A stretch of 64,000 nt of DNA from Hippophae tibetana (lineage: Eukaryota; Streptophyta; Magnoliopsida; Rosales; Elaeagnaceae): assembly GCA_037013495.1 (NCBI GenBank), contig CM072810.1, forward strand, positions 35,059,843 through 35,123,842, read 5' to 3'. The notes beneath the pieces are model-generated. The model made no database searches and was not told the DNA's origin. It saw only the letters and a program-made list of their open reading frames with translations. This document shows positions 13,531 to 23,537 of the stretch, piece by piece (the first letter of the stretch is position 1; every line of letters starts with the position of its first letter). The translations under genes were made by a program, and so were the position numbers.

Positions 13531-14119
13531 CTAAATCTAGAACTATGCAGCTGAACAGAAATTTTGAACTCTATATCATGCAAGAGGATGAAACTTTGAA
13601 GAAATTCTACACAGGTTTTTCAATCATTATCAACTACTCGTACAATTTGGATGGAATTATTTGGAAAAAAAAGTTGATTGAGAAAATGGTTGTTAGCCTA
13701 CATTTTCATTTTCAAGAAAAAGATACCTTGCTTAAATCCATATAGAAGGCCTGTGAACATACTGTTAAATGAATCAGTTTGGAAATTATTCGAACTGCAT
13801 TATTTGTTGCCAAGATGATAGCAATCCACTTTCGTGGACGGAAAGAGCTTGACTTTATAGACATCAAGTATAGTGGTACGAGCGAAGCTATTTTGACACA
13901 ATTGTTAGAAATTATGAATCTAATACCAATGAAGAGAAAATATCTATACTTTCCCATAGATTTACTAAATTTCTTAGAAAGAATAAACCCGTTTTTAGGG
14001 ATTTAAGAAAAAGGTAATCCGAGCTCTCAAATGATTATTTCAATGAATATATAGTTGTATTTCTTCCAAGCTACTTCAAACATTTTGGAGACCACTTATA
14101 TAGGCATTTGAACAAAAAA
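13531..14119. repeat. Satellite monomer, subtype D2 (representative, 589 bp)
   Basis: D2 shares the D first quarter (GAAGAAATTC, AACTACTCG, CTACATTTTC). It differs by GAGAAAATGGTTGTTAGCC, CCATATAGAAGGCCTGTG, GTGAACATACTGTTAAATG, CGTGGACGG, GACATCAAGTATAGTGG and AATGAAGAG, and often has an A-like tail. Here the A tract is followed by GTTGATTGAG and the T-rich segment reads CTACACAGG. Related copies start at 5884, 15298, 17652 and 20007, and D2 sequence forms part of the mosaics at 8825, 25891 and 28833. It looks like an old D/A recombinant that has since been amplified. Confidence 0.8.
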
Positions 14120-14708
14120 CTAAATCTTGAACTATGCAGCGGAACATAAATTTTGAACTCTATATCATGCAAGAGGATGAAACTTTGAACAAATTCTATG
14201 CAGGTTTTTCAATCATTATCAACTGCCCGAACAATTTGGATGGACCTATTAGGAAAAAAAAGTAGATTGAGAAATTCTTTGTTAGCCTACATTATAATTT
14301 TCAAGAAAAAGATACCTTGCTTAAATCTATATAGAAGGCCTCTTAACTTACTATTAAATGAATCAGTTGGGAAATTATTCGAACTGCATCACTTGTTACC
14401 AAGATGATGCCAATCCATTGTCGTGGACGGAAAGAGCTTTACTTTATAGACATCAAGTATAGTGGTACGAGCGAAGCTATTTTGACACAATTGTTAGAAA
14501 TGATGAATCGAATACCAATGAAGAGAAAATATCTATACTTTCCCATAGATTTACTAAATTTCTTAGAAAGAATAAACTCGTTTTTAGGGATTTAAGAAAA
14601 AGGTAATCCGAGCTCTAAAATGATTATTTCAATGAATTTATAGTTGTATTTCTTCCAAGCAACTTCAAACATTTTGGAGACCACTGATATAGGCATTTGA
14701 ACAAAAAA
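14120..14708. repeat. Chimeric monomer 25 (B start, A remainder)
   Basis: It begins AAATCTTGAACTATGCAGCGG and carries TGCCCGAACAATTTGG and CCTATTAGG, which are B-like, then switches to A at about 14230-14265 (GAAATTCTTTGTTAGCC onward). The twin at 18241 is 4121 bp away. Its AAATCTTGAAC start and CCTATTAGG are shared with the B monomers at 30012 and 33544, linking regions 12-19 kb apart. Confidence 0.8.
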
Positions 14709-15297
14709 CTAAATCTAGAACTATGTAGCGGAACATAAATTTTGAACTCTATATCATGCAAGAGGATGAAACTTTGAACAAATTCTATGCAGGTTTTTCA
14801 ATCATTATCAACTACTCGTACAATTTGGATGGATCTATTTGGAAAAAAATGTAGATTGAGAAAATTGTTGTTAGCCTACATTTTCATTTTCAAGAAAAAG
14901 ATTCCTTGCTTAAATCCGTATAGAAGGCCTGTGAAATTACTATTAAATGAGTCAGTTGGGAAATTATTCGAACTGTATTATTTGTTGCTAAGATGATAGC
15001 AATCCACTTTCGCGGATGGAAAGAGCTTGACTTTATAGAAATCAAGTAAAGTGGTACGAGCGAAGCAATTTTGACACAATTGTTAGAATTGATGAATCTA
15101 ATACCAACGAAGAGAAAATATCTATACTTTCCCATAGATTTACTAAATTTCTTAGAAAGAATAAACCCATTTTTAGGGATTTAAGAAAAAGGTAATCCGA
15201 GCTCTAAAATAATTATTTCAATGAATTTATTGTTGTATTTCTTCCAAGCGACTTCAAACATTTTGGAGACCACTCATATAGGCATTTGAGCAAAAAA
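14709..15297. repeat. Chimeric monomer 26 (B start, D remainder)
   Basis: The first ~90 bp are B (GTAGCGGAACATAAAT, CTATGCAGGTTTTTC). From about 14810 the sequence is typical D (AACTACTCG, GGATGGATCT, TGTAGATTGAG, CCGTATAG, GCGGATGG, CCAACGAAG). The corresponding unit of the next block, at 18830, is B in this stretch, so this monomer marks the end of the shared segment. Confidence 0.8.
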
Positions 15298-18200
15298 CTA
15301 AATCTAGAACTATGCAGCTGAACAGAAATTTTGAACTCTATATCATGCAAGAGGATGAAACTTTGAAGAAATTCTACGCAGGTTTTTCAATCATTATCAA
15401 CTACTCGTACAATTTGGATGGAATTATTTGGAAAAAAAAGTAGATTGAGAAAATGGTTGTTAGCCTACATTTTCATTTTCAAGAAAAAGATACCTTGCTT
15501 AAATCCATATAGAAGGCCTGTGAACATACTGTTAAATGAATCAGTTTAGAAATTATTCGAACTGCATTATTTGTTGCCAAGATGATAGCAATCCACTTTC
15601 GTGGACGGAAAGAGCTTGAGTTTATAGACATCAAGTATAGTGGTACGAGCGAAGCTATATTGACACAATTGTAAGAAATGATGAATCTAATACCAATGAA
15701 GAGAAAATATCTATACTTTCCCATAGATTTACTAAATTTCATAGAAAGAATAAACCTGTTTTTAGGGATTTAAGAAAAAGGTAATCCGAGCTCTAAAATG
15801 ATTATTTCAATGAATTTATTGTTGTATTTCTTCCAAGCGACTTCAAACATTTTGGAGACCACTCATATAGGCATTTGAGCAAAAAACTAAATCTAGAACT
15901 ATGCAGCTGAACAGAAATTTTGAACTCTATATCATGCAAGAGGATGAAACTTTGAACAAATTCTATGCAGGTTATCAAACATTATCAACTACTTGACCAA
16001 TTTGGATGGACCTATTTGGAAAAAAAAGTAGATTGAGAAATTCTTTGTTAGCCTACATTATAATTTTCAAGAAAAAGATACCTTGCTTAAATCTATATAG
16101 AAGGCCTCTTAACTTACTATTAAATGAATCAGTTGGGAAATTATTCGAACTGCATCACTTGTTACCAAGATGATGCCAATCCATTGTCGTGGACGGAAAT
16201 AGCTTTACTTTATAGACATCAAGTATAGTGGTACGAGCGAAGCTATTTTGACACAATTGTTAGAAATGATGAATCGAATACCAATGAAGAGAAAATATCT
16301 ATACTTTCCCATAGATTTACTAAATTTCTTAGAAAGAATAAACTCGTTTTTAGGGATTTAAGAAAAAGGTAATCCGAGCTCTAAAATGATTATTTCAATG
16401 AATTTATAGTTGTATTTCTTCCAAGCAACTTCAAACATTTTGGAGACCACTGATATAGGCATTTGAACAAAAAACTAAATCTAGAACTATGCAGCGGAAC
16501 ATAAATTTTGAACTCTATATCATGCAAGAGGATGAAACTTTGAACAAATTCTATGCAGGTTTTTCAATCATTATCAACTGCCCGTACAATTTGGATGGAC
16601 CTATTTGGAAAAAAAAGTAGATTGAGAAAATTTTTGTTAGCTTATATTATCATTTTCAAGAAAAAGATACCTTGCTTAAATCCATCTAGAAGGCCTGTGA
16701 ACTTACTGATAAATGAATCAGTTTGGAAATTATTCGAACTGCATTATTTGTTGCCAAGTTGATAGCAATCCACTTTCGTGGACGGAAAGAGCTTGACTTT
16801 ATAGACATCAAGTATAGTGGTACGAGCGAAGCTATTTTGACACAATTGTTAGAAATGATGAATCTAATACCAATGGAGAGAAAATATCTATAATTTCCCA
16901 TATATTTACTAAATTTCTTAGAAAGAATAAACCCGTTTTTAGGGATTTAAGAAAAAGGTCATCCGAGCTCTAAAATGATTATTTCAATGAATTTATTGTT
17001 GTATTTCTACCAAGCGACTTCAAACATTTTGGAGGCCACACATATAGGCATTTGAGCAAAAAACTAAATCTAGAACTATGCAGCTGAACAGAAATTTTGA
17101 ACTCTATATCATGCAAGAGGATTAAACTTTGAACAAATTCTACGCAGGATTTTCAATCATTATCAACTGCTCGTACAATTTGGATGGACCTATTTGGAAA
17201 AAAAGTAGATTGAGAAAATTGTTTTTAGCCTACATTATCATTTTCAAGAGAAAGATACCTTGCTTAAATCCATATAGAAGGCCTGTGAACTTACTGATAA
17301 ATGAATCAGTTTGGAAATTATTCGAACTGCATTATTTGTTGCCAAGTTGATAGCAATCCACTTTCGTGGACGGAAAGAGCTTGACTTTATAGACATCAAG
17401 TATAGTGGTACGAGCGAAGCTATTTTGACACAATTGTTAGAAATGATGAATCTAATACCAATGGAGAGAAAATATCTATAATTTCCCATATATTTACTAA
17501 ATTTCTTAGAAAGAATAAACCCGTTTTTAGGGATTTAAGAAAAAGGTCATCCGAGCTCTAAAATGATTATTTCAATGAATTTATTGTTGTATTTCTACCA
17601 AGCGACTTCAAACATTTTGGAGGCCACACATATAGGCATTTGAGCAAAAAACTAAATCTAGAACTATGCAGCTGAACAGAAATTTTGAACTCTATATCAT
17701 GCAAGAGGATGAAACTTTGAAGAAATTCTACACAGGTTTTTCAATCATTATCAACTACTCGTACAATTTGGATGGAATTATTTGGAAAAAAAAGTTGATT
17801 GAGAAAATGGTTGTTAGCCTACATTTTCATTTTCAAGAAAAAGATACCTTGCTTAAATCCATATAGAAGGCCTGTGAACATACTGTTAAATGAATCAGTT
17901 TGGAAATTATTCGAACTGCATTATTTGTTGCCAAGATGATAGCAATCCACTTTCGTGGACGGAAAGAGCTTGACTTTATAGACATCAAGTATAGTGGTAC
18001 GAGCGAAGCTATTTTGACACAATTGTTAGAAATTATGAATCTAATACCAATGAAGAGAAAATATCTATACTTTCCCATAGATTTACTAAATTTCTTAGAA
18101 AGAATAAACCCGTTTTTAGGGATTTAAGAAAAAGGTAATCCGAGCTCTCAAATGATTATTTCAATGAATATATAGTTGTATTTCTTCCAAGCTACTTCAA

Positions 18201-18829
18201 ACATTTTGGAGACCACTTATATAGGCATTTGAACAAAAAACTAAATCTTGAACTATGCAGCGGAACATAAATTTTGAACTCTATATCATGCAAGAGGATG
18301 AAACTTTGAACAAATTCTATGCAGGTTTTTCAATCATTATCAACTGCCCGAACAATTTGGATGGACCTATTAGGAAAAAAAAGTAGATTGAGAAATTCTT
18401 TGTTAGCCTACATTATAATTTTCAAGAAAAAGATACCTTGCTTAAATCTATATAGAAGGCCTCTTAACTTACTATTAAATGAATCAGTTGGGAAATTATT
18501 CGAACTGCATCACTTGTTACCAAGATGATGCCAATCCATTGTCGTGGACGGAAAGAGCTTTACTTTATAGACATCAAGTATAGTGGTACGAGCGAAGCTA
18601 TTTTGACACAATTGTTAGAAATGATGAATCGAATACCAATGAAGAGAAAATATCTATACTTTCCCATAGATTTACTAAATTTCTTAGAAAGAATAAACTC
18701 GTTTTTAGGGATTTAAGAAAAAGGTAATCCGAGCTCTAAAATGATTATTTCAATGAATTTATAGTTGTATTTCTTCCAAGCAACTTCAAACATTTTGGAG
18801 ACCACTGATATAGGCATTTGAACAAAAAA

Positions 18830-19418
18830 CTAAATCTAGAACTATGCAGCGGAACATAAATTTTGAACTCTATATCATGCAAGAGGATGAAACTTTGAAC
18901 AAATTCTATGCAGGTTTTTCAATCATTATCAACTGCCCGTACAATTTGGATGGACCTATTTGGAAAAAAAAGTAGATTGAGAAAATTTTTGTTAGCTTAT
19001 ATTATCATTTTCAAGAAAAAGATACCTTGCTTAAATCCATATAGAAGTCTTGTGCACTTACTGTTAAATGAATCAGTTGGGATATTATTCGAACTGCATT
19101 ATTTGTTGCCAAGATGATAGCAATCCACTTTTGCGGACGGAAAGAGCTTGACTTTATAGACATCAAGTATAGTGGTACGAGCGAAGCTATTTTGACACAA
19201 TTGTTAGAAATGATGAATCTAATACCAATGAAGAGAAAATATCTATACTTTCCCATAGATTTACTAAATTTCTTAGAAAGAATAAACCCGTTTTTAGGGA
19301 TTTAAGAAAAAGGTCATCCGAGCTCTAAAATGATTATTTCAATGAATTTATTGTTGTATTTCTACCAAGCGACTTCAAACATTTTGGAGGCCACACATAT
19401 AGGCATTTGAGCAAAAAA
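18830..19418. repeat. Satellite monomer, subtype B (representative, 589 bp)
   Basis: Subtype B begins with GCAGCGGAACATAAAT rather than GCAGCTGAACAGAAAT, then has CTATGCAGGTTTTTC, ACTGCCCGTACAATTTGG, an eight-A tract before GTAG, and GTTAGCTTATATTATC. The preceding monomer normally ends in CACTTATATAGGCATTTGAAC, so the B signature effectively begins upstream of the unit start. Other B monomers start at 591, 9413, 12354, 16475, 21184, 24126, 27068, 29422, 30012, 31777, 32954, 33544, 35309, 37074, 37662, 40016, 41781, 43546, 45311, 45900, 47665, 48842, 50607, 52959 and 56490. B is nearly always followed by C or, less often, another B. Confidence 0.9.
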
Positions 19419-19423
19419 CTAAA

Positions 19424-19429
19424 TCTAGA
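19424..19429. other. Conserved TCTAGA (XbaI) at the monomer start
   Basis: This hexamer lies 5 bp into nearly every monomer and provides the phase used here. It is lost in a few copies: AAATCTTGAAC at 14120, 18241, 30012 and 33544; AAATATAGAAC at 26480, 29422 and 32954; ATCTAAAACT at 62957. The losses fall in copies related by block duplication, so they also mark lineage. Confidence 0.9.
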
Positions 19430-19552
19430 ACTATGCAGCTGAACAGCAATTTTGAACTCTATATCATGCAAGAGGATTAAACTTTGAACAAATTCTACGC
19501 AGGATTTTCAATCATTATCAACTGCTCGTACAATTTGGATGGACCTATTTGG

Positions 19553-19559
19553 AAAAAAA
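19553..19559. other. Length-variable A tract (A7/A8) in the monomer
   Basis: A run of A follows TTTGG about 134 bp into each monomer. Its length and interruption are subtype-specific: seven A in C, eight in A and B, seven A followed by T in D, and an inserted C in most C-prime copies. Together with the shorter A6 run at the monomer end, it gives two A tracts per unit. One-base changes in this run explain part of the 586-591 bp length spread. Confidence 0.85.
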
Positions 19560-19633
19560 GTAGATTGAGAAAATTGTTTTTAGCCTACATTATCATTTTC
19601 AAGAAAAAGATACCTTGCTTAAATCCATATAGA

Positions 19634-19639
19634 AGGCCT
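19634..19639. other. Recurrent AGGCCT (StuI) site
   Basis: AGGCCT sits about 215 bp into most monomers. It is replaced in many B copies by AAGTCTTGTG or AAGTCCTGTG (for example near 19048, 21412 and 37291). Presence or absence therefore follows subtype and would give a mixed monomer and multimer ladder. Confidence 0.85.
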
Positions 19640-19710
19640 GTGAACTTACTGATAAATGAATCAGTTTGGAAATTATTCGAACTGCATTATTTGTTGCCAA
19701 GTTGATAGCA

Positions 19711-19776
19711 ATCCACTTTCGTGGACGGAAAGAGCTTGACTTTATAGACATCAAGTATAGTGGTACGAGCGAAGCT
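19711..19776. other. G+C- and CpG-richer core of the monomer
   Basis: About 285-360 bp into each monomer the composition rises. The matching 60 bases at 301-360 hold 27 G or C, against about 31% for the monomer as a whole. The core contains the variable TTCGTGGACGG, TTCGCGGACGG or TTCGCGGATGG, and the almost invariant GGTACGAGCGAAGC, which becomes GGTAAGAGCGAAGC in a C lineage near the right end. No known binding site is recognised in it. Confidence 0.7.
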
Positions 19777-19784
19777 ATTTTGAC

Positions 19785-19792
19785 ACAATTGT
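19785..19792. other. Invariant palindrome ACAATTGT
   Basis: This 8-bp perfect palindrome follows the CpG-richer core in almost every monomer regardless of subtype, in the context TTGACACAATTGTTAGA. Exceptions are the B copies at 52959 and 56490, which share a change to CAATTTTTAC. Its strong conservation is seen directly. Any role, such as a protein-binding site, is only a possibility. Confidence 0.7.
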
Positions 19793-19907
19793 TAGAAATG
19801 ATGAATCTAATACCAATGGAGAGAAAATATCTATAATTTCCCATATATTTACTAAATTTCTTAGAAAGAATAAACCCGTTTTTAGGGATTTAAGAAAAAG
19901 GTCATCC

Positions 19908-19913
19908 GAGCTC
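19908..19913. other. Recurrent GAGCTC (SacI) site
   Basis: GAGCTC lies about 490 bp into most monomers. It is lost in related groups: CCAGGCTC in the A copies of the 5-monomer unit, CCCAGCTC in the following B copies, CCGAACTTT in the chimeras at 25891, 28833 and 32366, and ACGTGCTC at 60018. Confidence 0.85.
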
Positions 19914-20595
19914 TAAAATGATTATTTCAATGAATTTATTGTTGTATTTCTACCAAGCGACTTCAAACATTTTGGAGGCCACACATATAGGCATTTGAGC
20001 AAAAAACTAAATCTAGAACTATGCAGCTGAACAGAAATTTTGAACTCTATATCATGCAAGAGGATGAAACTTTGAAGAAATTCAACACAGGTTTTTCAAT
20101 CATTATCAACTACTCGTACAATTTGGATGGAATTATTTGGAAAAAAAAGTTGATTGAGAAAATGGTTGTTAGCCTACATTTTCATTTTCAAGAAAAAGAT
20201 ACCTTGCTTAAATCCATATAGATGGCCTGTGAACATACTGTTAAATGAATCAGTTTGGAAATTATTCGAACTGCATTATTTGTTGCCAAGATGATAGCAA
20301 TCCACTTTCGTGGACGGAAAGAGCTTGACTTTATAGAAATCAAGTATAGTGGTACGAGCGAAGCAATTTTGACACAATTGTTAGAATTGATGAATCTAAT
20401 ACCAACGAAGAGAAAATATCTATACTTTCCCATAGATTTACTAAATTTCTTAGAAAGAATAAACCCGTTTTTAGGGATTTAAGAAAAAGGTAATCCGAGC
20501 TCTAAAATGATTATTTCAATGAATTTATTGTTGTATTTCTTCCAAGCGACTTCAAACATTTTGGAGACCACTCATATAGGCATTTGAGCAAAAAA

Positions 20596-23537
20596 CTAAA
20601 TCTAGAATTATGCAACTGAACAGAAATTTTGAACTCTATATCATGCAAGAGGATGAAACTTTGAACAAATTCTATGCAGGTTATCAAACATTATTAACTA
20701 CTTGACCAATTTGGATGGACCTATTTGGAAAAAAAAGTAGATTGAGAAATTCTTTGTTAGCCTACATTATAATTTTCAAGAAAAAGATACCTTGCTTAAA
20801 TCTATATAGAAGGCCTCTTAACTTACTATTAAATGAATAAGTTGGGAAATTATTCGAACTGCATCACTTGTTACCAAGATGATGGCAATCCATTGTCGTG
20901 GACGGAAAGAGCTTGACTTTATAGACATCAAGTATAGTGGTACGAGCGAAGCTATTTTGACACAATTGTTAGAAATGATGAATCGAATACCAATGAAGAG
21001 AAAATATCTATACTTTCCCATAGATTTACTAAATTTCTTAGAAAGAATAAACCCGTTTTTAGGGATTTAAGAAAAAGGTAATCCAGGCTCTAAAATGATT
21101 ATTTCAATGAATTTATAATTGTATTTCTTCCAAGCAACTTCAAACATTTTGGAGACCACTTATATAGGCATTTGAACAAAAAACTAAATCTAGAACTATG
21201 CAGCGGAACATAAATTTTGAACATCTATATCATGCAAGAGGATGAAACTTTGAACAAATTCTATGTAGGTTTTTCAATCATTATCAACTGCCCGTAAAAT
21301 TTGGATGGACCTATTTGGAAAAAAAAGTAGATTGAGAAAATTGTTGTTAGCTTATATTATCATTTTCAAGAAAAAGATACCTTGCTTAAATCCATATAGA
21401 AGTCTTGTGAACTTACTGTTAAATGAATCAGTTGGGAAATTATTCGAACTGCATTATTTGTTGCCAAGATGATAGCAATCCACTTTCGCGGACGGAAAGA
21501 GCTTGACTTTATAGAAATCAAGTAAAGTGGTACGAGCGAAGCAATTTTGACACAATTGTTAGAAATGATGAATCTAATACCAACGAAGAGAAAATATCTA
21601 AACTTTCCCATAGATTTACTAAATTTCTTAGAAAGAATAAACCCGTTTTTAGGGATTTAAGAAAAATATATCCCAGCTCTAAAATGATTATTTCAATGAA
21701 TTTATTGTTGTATTTCTTCCAAGCGACTTCAAACATTTTGGAGACCACTCATATAGGCATTTGAGCAAAAAACTAAATCTAGAACTATGCAGCTGAACAG
21801 AAATTTTGAACTCTATATCATGCAAGAGGATTAAACTTTGAACAAATTCTACGAAGGATTTTCAATCATTATCAACTGCTCGTACAATTTGGATGGACCT
21901 ATTTGGAAAAAAAGTAGATTGAGAAAATTGTTTTTAGCCTACATTATCATTTTCAAGAAAAAGATACCTTGCTTAAATCCATATAGAAGGCCTGTGAACT
22001 TACTGTTAAATGAATCAGTTTGGAAATTATTCGAACTGCATTATTTGTTGCCAAGATGATAGCAATCCACTTTCGCGGACGGAAAGAGCTTGGCTTTATA
22101 GATATCAAGTATAGTGGTACGAGCGAAGCTATTTTGACACAATTGTTAGAAATGATGAATCTAATACCAATGAAGAGAAAATATCTATACTTTCCCATAG
22201 ATTTACTAAATTTCTTAGAAAGAATAAACCCGTTTTTAGGGATTTAAGAAAAAGGTCATCCGAGCTCTAAAATGATTATTTCAATGAATTTATTGTTGTA
22301 TTTCTTCCAAGTGACTTCAAACATTTTGGAGGCCACTCATATAGGCATTTGAGCAAAAAATTAAATCTAGAACTATGCAGCTGAACAGAAATTTTGAACT
22401 CTATATCATGCAAGAGGATGAAACTTTGAACAAATTCTACGCAGATTTTTCAATCATTATCAACTGCTCGTACAATTTGGATGGACCTATTTGGAAAAAA
22501 AGTAGATTGAGAAAATTGTTTTTAGCCTACATTATCATTTTCAAGAAAAAGATACCTTGCTTAAATCCATATAGAAGGCCTGTGAACTTACTGTTAAATG
22601 AATCAGTTTGGAAATTATTCGAACTGCATTATTTGTTGCCAAGATGATAGCAATCCACTTTCGTGGACGGAAAGAGCTTGACTTTATAGACATCAAGTAT
22701 AGTGGTACGAGCGAAGCCATTTTGACACAATTGTTAGAAATTATGAATCTAATACCAATGTAGAGAAAATATCCATAATTTCCCATATATTTACTAAATT
22801 TGTTAGAAAGAATAAACTCGTTTTTAGGGATTTAAGAAAAAGATTATCCGAGCTCTAAAATGATTATTTCAATGAATTTATTGTTGTATTTCTTCCAAGC
22901 AACTTCAAAAATTTTGGAGACCACTCATATAGGCATTTGAGCAAAAAACTAAATCTAGAACTATGCAGCTGAACAGAAATTTTGAACTCTATATCATGCA
23001 AGAGGATGAAACATTGAAGAAATTCTACGCAGGTTTTTCAATCATTATCAACTACTCGTACAATTTGGTTGGATCTATTTGGAAAAAAATGTAGATTGAG
23101 AAAATTGTTGTTAGCCTACATTTTCATTTTCAAGAAAAAGATACCTTGCTTAAATCCGTATAGAAGGCCTGTGAAATTACTATTAAATGAGTCAGTTGGG
23201 AAATTATTCGAACTGTATTATTTGTTGCTAAGATGATAGCAATCCACTTTCGCGGATAGAAAGAGCTTGACTTTATAGAAATCAAGTAAGGTGGTACGAG
23301 CGAAGCAATTTTGACACAATTGTTAGAATTGATGAATCTAATACCAACGAAGAGAAAATATCTATACTTTCCCATAGATTTACTAAATTTCTTAGAAAGA
23401 ATAAACCCGTTTTTAGGGATTTAAGAAAAAGGTAATCCGAGCTCTAAAATGATTATTTCAATGAATTTATTGTTGTATTTCTTCCAAGCGACTTCAAACA
23501 TTTTGGAGACCACTCATATAGGCATTTGAGCAAAAAA
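20596..23537. repeat. Five-monomer higher-order unit, copy 1
   Basis: Monomer starts: 20596 (A), 21184 (B), 21773 (C), 22361 (C-double-prime), 22949 (D); total 2942 bp. The first four match copy 2 with three substitutions that I can see (near 21264, 21297 and 22718). The fifth monomer is a standard D in this copy but a D2-to-A chimera in copies 2 and 3. Confidence 0.88.

Larger units (their letters stand above)
11766..15886. repeat. Seven-monomer block, first copy (monomers 21-27)
   Basis: Monomer starts: 11766 (A), 12354 (B), 12943 (C), 13531 (D2), 14120 (B-to-A chimera), 14709 (B-to-D chimera), 15298 (D2). The unit is 4121 bp. The next copy begins at 15887 and matches closely through its first five monomers, then diverges about 100 bp into the sixth. 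Confidence 0.82.
19419..20006. repeat. Satellite monomer, subtype C (representative, 588 bp)
   Basis: Subtype C has GAGGATTAAACTTTG (TTAAA where the others have TGAAA), CTACGCAGGATTTTC, ACTGCTCGTACAATTTGG, a seven-A tract before GTAG, AAGTTGATAGCAATCC, and AATGGAGAG followed by TATAATTTCCCATATATTT. Many C copies are 587 bp because AAAAGATATCCGAG replaces AAAAGGTCATCCGAG. Some C copies end in GGCATATGAGC or GGCACATGAGC. C is usually followed by D, sometimes by a second C (54138 and 54726; 62369 and 62957). Confidence 0.9.
15887..20595. repeat. Seven-monomer block second copy plus B-C-D2 trimer (monomers 28-35)
   Basis: Monomer starts: 15887 (A), 16475 (B), 17064 (C), 17652 (D2), 18241 (B-to-A chimera), 18830 (B), 19419 (C), 20007 (D2). 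The first five repeat 11766-14708 at 4121 bp, with a C-type 3' end in the B at 16475 as the main difference. The last three repeat 16475-18240 at 2355 bp, a four-monomer step. Two overlapping periodicities therefore coexist here. Confidence 0.8.

Noticed and set aside
19690-19800. A mammalian-type CENP-B box in the CpG-richer core
   Set aside because: The TTCG in TTCGTGGACGG and in ATTCGAACTGC is not followed by the required A and CGGG at the right spacing. No monomer that I read contains the consensus on either strand.
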